The translations under genes were made by a program, and so were the position numbers. 64,000 nt of DNA from Aquibaculum sediminis (lineage in GTDB: Bacteria > Pseudomonadota > Alphaproteobacteria > Kiloniellales > DSM-21159), in assembly GCF_040712085.1 (NCBI RefSeq), contig NZ_JBFCVK010000011.1, positions 1 to 64,000 on the forward strand, in the 5' to 3' direction. Below are positions 60,015 through 64,000 of the stretch, in pieces. The notes beneath the pieces were generated by a model that saw only the letters and a list, made by a program, of their open reading frames with translations, had not been told where the DNA came from and searched no databases. The first letter of the stretch is position 1. Every line of letters begins with the position of its first letter.

Positions 60015-61172
60015 TTAATCGGCCACGGCCTGGTCAAAGAGGTGAGCCTGGATCTCTTCGACATCCACGGCCTCCAACTCTTCCGACAGAGTGTAGGCCT
60101 CGGCATCGGCCTTCACCTGGTCTCTGTTGAAGTCGTTGGCTTCGGCAATCAGCTCGTTGGTCACGTAGTCCTCCGCGCTCACGGCGCTGGAGATCTGACC
60201 AAGCTCGTGGATTGTGTCGAAGAAGACCTGCCAGGCTTCCACGTCGTGATCGCCCCAGCCGGCGCGCTGGTCCATGTCGCCGCGATAGACGTTGATCTGC
60301 TGCACGATCGAGGTGGTGCCGAGCTCCGGGCCGAGGTTGCTGGCAAGCGACGGGAACTCTTCGAAGACACTTTCCACGGCGGCCCGCGGATTGTGGTAGG
60401 CGAACTCCAGGCCCATGGCCCAGCCACGCAGGTACTGCACAAGGAAGGCGCGGCGGTCCGGGTCTTCGAGGTCGGACGCCCGCACAACGAAGGAGTTGGC
60501 GAAGAGGGGTGAGTGCTGCACACCCAGCCAATACTCGAAGTCCAGACCCGTCGCGATCCACTCGGCGCGCAGGCCTTCCCAGCTGAGGGCCGCGTCGCCC
60601 TGGCCCGCCTGCAGGGCCGTGGCCCAGGTCGGCCAGCCCGCCTCGACGTACTCCACCTTCGAGATGTCGACACCCTGCACCGCCAGCATGGGATCGACGA
60701 TCGACTGCCAGGCCGCGGAGCCCAGAAGAATGGTCTTGCCTTCCAGGTCCTTGAGGTCGTTCGAGCCCTCGCCCTTGCGGAAGGCGAGGCTGAAGGTGTC
60801 CCGCGCGCCCATGTGGAACACCGACTTCAACGCCATGCCATTCTCGATGGCGAAGGAGAAGATGCCGGGGGAGGGGTAGCCCATGTCGGCCTGGCCCACG
60901 TCCACGAACTTCACCGTGGCCGTGCCGTCCGACGGACCGGGTTGGGTATCGAATTCCAGGTCACCAAAGTAGCCCATCTTCTTGCCGGCCCAGAGACCGT
61001 AGTCGTCGAGCACCTCAAGTGAGCCGCGGGGCGAGATCCAGGTGAAGCCGTCGTAGTTTTCCGCCGAGGCCGGATTTAAGCGGCCCAGTGCAGAGGCGGT
61101 GACAAGACCACCGGCAGAAACTTGCAGGAAGGTGCGGCGGCCCATGCCGCCGGGCATCAGAAGCTTTTTCAT
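60015..61172 (-). CDS. ABC transporter substrate-binding protein, SsuA/NMT1-like, Tat-exported
   Basis: A 385-residue periplasmic protein. GRRTFLQVSAGGLVTASALG near the N-terminus is a twin-arginine signal (RRTFLQ), so it is probably exported folded. The mature part has GYFGDLEFDTQPGPSDGTA, VKFVDVGQADMGYPSPGIF and KTILLGSAAWQSIVDPML, the layout of nitrate/sulfonate/taurine and pyrimidine-precursor binders. It is followed by catabolic genes and preceded by its permease. The ligand is unknown, and other operon enzymes suggest a hydroxylated, amidated compound. Confidence 0.87.
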   Translation of the reverse strand: MKKLLMPGGMGRRTFLQVSAGGLVTASALGRLNPASAENYDGFTWISPRGSLEVLDDYGLWAGKKMGYFGDLEFDTQPGPSDGTATVKFVDVGQADMGYPSPGIFSFAIENGMALKSVFHMGARDTFSLAFRKGEGSNDLKDLEGKTILLGSAAWQSIVDPMLAVQGVDISKVEYVEAGWPTWATALQAGQGDAALSWEGLRAEWIATGLDFEYWLGVQHSPLFANSFVVRASDLEDPDRRAFLVQYLRGWAMGLEFAYHNPRAAVESVFEEFPSLASNLGPELGTTSIVQQINVYRGDMDQRAGWGDHDVEAWQVFFDTIHELGQISSAVSAEDYVTNELIAEANDFNRDQVKADAEAYTLSEELEAVDVEEIQAHLFDQAVAD

Positions 61173-61249
61173 ATCGGTTATCCCCCTGTCAGGTGGTTGT
61201 TTGCGGAGGGCCCGCGCACCGGGCCGCCTGTTCTTCCGTCAGGTTGTCG

Positions 61250-62095
61250 TTACGCCTCCCAGCTCGCGTAGCGCTTGGCCAGAAGGAAAAAGATCATGTA
61301 GATCAGGATTCCCAGGAACGAGAGGATCAACACGACCGCAAAGAACTGCGGCATCTGGATCATCGACGAATAGGAGGTCAGGCGGTTGCCGAGGCCGAAC
61401 CCGCCGCCGACCATTTCCGCGCCCACTGCGGTCAGCAGCCCGAAGATTGAGCCGACCATCAGGCCGACAAAGATCATCGGCAGCGCCATGGGCGCGCGGA
61501 TCTTCCAGAAGATCTGCAGCGTGGAGGCGCCATAGGAGCGCGCGAGCGCGATCTTCGCGCTGTCGACCCGCCGGAAGCCCGTTGTGGCATTGATCATCAC
61601 CATGGGGCCCGATGCCAGCGCCACCGCGATGATGCGAGGCTCGTAGCCGAAGCCGAAACGCAGGATCAGCAGCGGCACCAGGGCCAGCATCGGCGTGGTG
61701 ACGAGCAGCAGAATGTAGGGCGTGATGATCTTCTCGGCGAAGGGAAACTGGGTGATAACGGCGGCCAGAATGAGCCCGACCGTTGCGCCGATGGTGAAGC
61801 CCGAGATCAGCTCGACCAAGGTGTGGCCCAGGTGTGGGGCGATCAGGTGAAAGTCGGTCACCAAGGCCCAGGCAATCTCGCTGGGACGCGGCAGCACGTA
61901 CTGCGGCACGCCAAAGGCCAGCAAGAGCAGTTCCGCACCACCGATGACGAGGACAGCGACCAGCGCAATGATCGCGACCTCGCGCGCGGACTTGATGCCC
62001 GGGCCCGCAGCCAGTCCCGACATGTTGGCAACGCCGACCTCTCCGCCGCCATCCGGGGACTGCTTGAAATCGGGTATTGCGTCGCTGCTTGCCAT
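61250..62095 (-). CDS. ABC transporter permease, SsuC/TauC-like
   Basis: A 281-residue inner-membrane permease with about six hydrophobic segments. LARSYGASTLQIFWKIRAPMALPMI is the family EAA loop, split across residues, where YGAS matches the consensus. LGHTLVELISGFTIGATVGL is typical of SsuC. The ATG at 62095 is preferred over one 15 bp upstream because GAGGAAG lies just before it. It overlaps no gene and lies 11 bp after the ATPase stop. Confidence 0.9.
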   Translation of the reverse strand: MASSDAIPDFKQSPDGGGEVGVANMSGLAAGPGIKSAREVAIIALVAVLVIGGAELLLLAFGVPQYVLPRPSEIAWALVTDFHLIAPHLGHTLVELISGFTIGATVGLILAAVITQFPFAEKIITPYILLLVTTPMLALVPLLILRFGFGYEPRIIAVALASGPMVMINATTGFRRVDSAKIALARSYGASTLQIFWKIRAPMALPMIFVGLMVGSIFGLLTAVGAEMVGGGFGLGNRLTSYSSMIQMPQFFAVVLILSFLGILIYMIFFLLAKRYASWEA

Positions 62096-62106
62096 CAATC
62101 GCTTCC

Positions 62107-62931
62107 TCAAGAGGCCTTGGACAGGTTCGCCGCTTTCTTGCGGTTTCGCGCCTTGCTGATCTGGTCGCCGACGATCTCGCTCTTGATCGTGTGGGTCAGG
62201 TCGAAGACCTCCTTGGTGCCCATGATCTCAAGCGAGCGTGGTCTCTCGAAGGGAACCCGATGAATGTTCGCGATCCGCCCCGGACGCGCGCTCATCACCA
62301 CGATCCGATCGGACAGGAAGATCGCCTCGTCGATGGAGTGGGTCACCAGCACGATGGTGGTGCGGGTGTCGAGGTAGATCTCCTCGATCAGATGGTTCAT
62401 CTCTTCCCGGGTGAAGGCATCGAGTGCACCGAAAGGCTCGTCCATCAGAAGCACGGAAGGCTTGAAAGAAAGGGCCCGCACCAGCGCCACGCGTTGCTGC
62501 ATGCCGCCGGACAGCTCACGCGGCATGCGTTGGCCGAAGCCCTCCAGCCCCACGCGATGCATCAACTGGTCGATCCAGGCGGTGTCCGGCTTCGCGCCTT
62601 TGATCTCGAAAGGAAAGCGAATGTTCGCGTCGATGGTGCGCCAGGGCAGGAGGTTGGCATCCTGGAACACCATGCTGATGTCCGGATGCGGGCCGTCGAC
62701 CCGCTGACCGTCCAGCGCGATCTCCCCGCTGGTCAGGTGGTGCAGGCCGGACATCGACCAGAGCAGGGTAGTCTTGCCGCTGCCCGAGGGGCCGACGATC
62801 GAGACGATCTCGCCTTCCTCGACGGCCAGGGAGCAGCGGTCGATCGCCAGGAGGTCACCCGAGCGCGTTTGGTAAACCTTGGTGGCTTCCGTCACGTTCA
62901 GTTTGGGGAGTTGGGAATCCCTCGCGGCCAT
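62107..62931 (-). CDS. ABC transporter ATP-binding protein, SsuB/TauB-like
   Basis: A 274-residue ATPase. GPSGSGKTTLLWSMSGL is Walker A, MVFQDANLLPWRTIDANI the Q-loop, ELSGGMQQRVALVRAL the signature and VLLMDEPFGALDAFTRE Walker B, with LVTHSIDEAIFLSD the switch. These are typical of SsuB/TauB ATPases. The ATG at 62931 matches the family start; an upstream version adds 23 unmatched residues. It is the first gene of the eleven-gene operon, divergent from the RpiR gene. Confidence 0.9.
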   Translation of the reverse strand: MAARDSQLPKLNVTEATKVYQTRSGDLLAIDRCSLAVEEGEIVSIVGPSGSGKTTLLWSMSGLHHLTSGEIALDGQRVDGPHPDISMVFQDANLLPWRTIDANIRFPFEIKGAKPDTAWIDQLMHRVGLEGFGQRMPRELSGGMQQRVALVRALSFKPSVLLMDEPFGALDAFTREEMNHLIEEIYLDTRTTIVLVTHSIDEAIFLSDRIVVMSARPGRIANIHRVPFERPRSLEIMGTKEVFDLTHTIKSEIVGDQISKARNRKKAANLSKAS

Positions 62932-63103
62932 GGTCCCTCGCGCTGCCCTGCTCAGCCGTGCGCGGCTTGCCCTTTTCCAGGGCGATCTCGCGCCGGTCAT
63001 CGTTCGGAAATCAGTCTGTAACTATCCGACTTTCCGAGTCAAGCGATCTTGGGACTATGGGGCTATTTCCGCAATTTTCTGAGGTTTGCGGTCTTGCCTA
63101 GTT

Positions 63104-63118
63104 TGTAGGTTTCCTACA
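63104..63118. promoter_or_regulatory. TGTA-N7-TACA palindrome, probable RpiR operator
   Basis: TGTAGGTTTCCTACA is a perfect 6-bp inverted repeat around TTT. TGTA-N7-TACA is the arrangement known for HexR and other RpiR-family operators. It lies in the 267-bp divergent region, 80 bp before the RpiR start and 170 bp before the operon's first gene. Confidence 0.65.
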
Positions 63119-63198
63119 TTCTGCATAAATCGGCGCACCTGTGGCGCCGTGTGTTCACAGCGGTCAAGCGGGTTTGAGCGGCTGAGAAGGGAGCCACT

Positions 63199-64000
63199 TT
63201 GAGTACCACCGAGGAGCAGCTCAACGGGCCATTGCCGGAGAACGGTCAAGGGGAGGCCTATGGGAAACCGATCCCGGATATTCTCTCCCTGATCAAGGAC
63301 TCCTACGCCGAGTTGCGACCTGCCGAACGACGGGTTGCCGATGCGGTGCTGGCGGATGTCACCTTCAGTGTCGGCGCATCAAATGCCGAGATTGCACGGC
63401 GCGCCGATGTCAGCGAGCCGACGGTCACCCGTTTCTGCCGCGCGATCGGTTGTGACGGGGTGCGCGATTTCAAATTGAAGCTGGCGCAAAGCGTCGTGGT
63501 GGGGCGCCTCTACCTGACACCGGTGGCGCCGGGCGAACCCGGAGAAGACGGCTCTCCCTTGTGGAACGTGGTGTTCCAGGAAGTGCGCAATGCGTTGAGC
63601 GCCGTGGAGCACAGCATTGACCCTCGTGCCGTGCTCGAGGCGGCCGACATGATCGCCAGGGCTGGCAAGGTCCTGGTGTTCGGCCTTGGCGGCAGTTCGA
63701 GCTTTCTTGCCCTGGAAACGGAAAACCGCCTCTTCCGCTACGGCGTCACCGTTGCGGCCCATTCCGATCCCTATGTGATGAAGATGACCGCGTCCACGCT
63801 CAAGCGGAACGACCTGGTCATTGCGATCTCCGGCACCGGTCGCACCCGGGAGGTCGTGGAGGCGGTGGCGCTCGCCAAGCACTATCGCGCAGGTGCCTTG
63901 GCGATCACCGCGCCCAACACGGATCTCGCCTCGACGGCCGATGTCGCCCTGACGGTGGATATTCCGGAGTATCCCGATCCCTTGAAGCCGACCGCGTCGC
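63199..64000 (+). CDS. RpiR/HexR-type transcriptional regulator (cut by window end)
   Basis: The frame opens at a TTG with AGGGAG seven bases upstream and stays open to the window end (267 codons). The N-terminal HTH_6 domain (SYAELRPAERRVADAVLADV; SNAEIARRADVSEPTVTRFC, RAIGCDGVRDFKLKLAQSVV) is followed by a SIS sugar-phosphate domain (VLVFGLGGSSSFLALETENR; LVIAISGTGRTREVVEAVAL). It should sense a phosphorylated sugar or related metabolite and control the divergent operon. About 20 C-terminal residues are missing. It has no ATG near the conserved start. Confidence 0.88.
   Translation, partial: MSTTEEQLNGPLPENGQGEAYGKPIPDILSLIKDSYAELRPAERRVADAVLADVTFSVGASNAEIARRADVSEPTVTRFCRAIGCDGVRDFKLKLAQSVVVGRLYLTPVAPGEPGEDGSPLWNVVFQEVRNALSAVEHSIDPRAVLEAADMIARAGKVLVFGLGGSSSFLALETENRLFRYGVTVAAHSDPYVMKMTASTLKRNDLVIAISGTGRTREVVEAVALAKHYRAGALAITAPNTDLASTADVALTVDIPEYPDPLKPTAS

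Noticed and set aside
57031..60130. Plus-strand frames of 629 and 500 codons opposite the amidohydrolase and dehydrogenase genes
   Set aside because: The minus-strand genes are overlapping operon members with clear motifs; the plus frames show only shadow composition.

Overview
The window looks like an alphaproteobacterial chromosome. It opens with the 3' end of a 5S rRNA and an initiator tRNA of the alphaproteobacterial type, is GC-rich, and carries metabolism typical of environmental alphaproteobacteria: a branched-chain keto acid dehydrogenase, Liv-type, polyamine-type and SsuABC-like ABC importers, and cyanophycin genes. I cannot name the genus from sequence alone.

Layout. (1) 1-266: end of an rrn operon (5S, tRNA-fMet, terminator). 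(2) 210-16140: an accessory block next to the tRNA. It contains large-serine-recombinase debris, a chimeric gene and two IS66 halves in inverted orientation around a CopG regulator and a PHB-depolymerase-type esterase. It also holds a complete type I-E CRISPR-Cas locus (minus strand: cas3-cas8e-cse2-cas7e-cas5e-cas6e-cas1-cas2-leader-array, 23 full repeats) and a ParDE toxin-antitoxin pair upstream of cas3. The leader-distal end of the array is cut by IS66 inside a repeat. (3) 16265-21301: bkdA1-bkdA2-bkdB-lpd. (4) 21895-29136: livKHMGF-type importer (minus) and a lone xanthine-dehydrogenase-type molybdenum subunit (plus). (5) 29532-37582: a cyanophycin cluster with isoaspartyl peptidase (minus), then cyanophycinase, cyanophycin synthetase, an uncharacterised ATP-grasp ligase and a CocE/NonD (S15-type) hydrolase on plus. 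(6) 37583-38400: transposase and recombinase debris. (7) 38401-48327: enoyl-CoA hydratase, PaaK-like CoA ligase and a class III aminotransferase, divergent from a second class III aminotransferase and a GntR/FCD regulator, followed by a polyamine-type ABC importer. A shared palindrome links the two divergent promoters. (8) 48434-52676: a secreted peptidoglycan-binding protein and two SxxK serine hydrolases. (9) 52717-62931: an eleven-gene minus-strand catabolic operon (SsuABC-like importer, two Gfo/Idh/MocA dehydrogenases, amidohydrolase, SDR, an unrecognised 397-residue protein, a D-threonine-aldolase-type PLP enzyme, RidA), divergent from an RpiR regulator that runs off the end of the window.

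How the genes work together. The tail of the recombinase, joined to the last 13 nt of tRNA-fMet and its terminator, occurs three times (197, 15752, 38245), which suggests repeated integration at the tRNA. The first segment is a defence island. The cyanophycin cluster encodes both synthesis and breakdown of the polymer plus two extra enzymes with no assigned role. The regions at 38-48 kb and 52-63 kb look like two separately regulated uptake-and-degradation modules whose substrates cannot be read from sequence.
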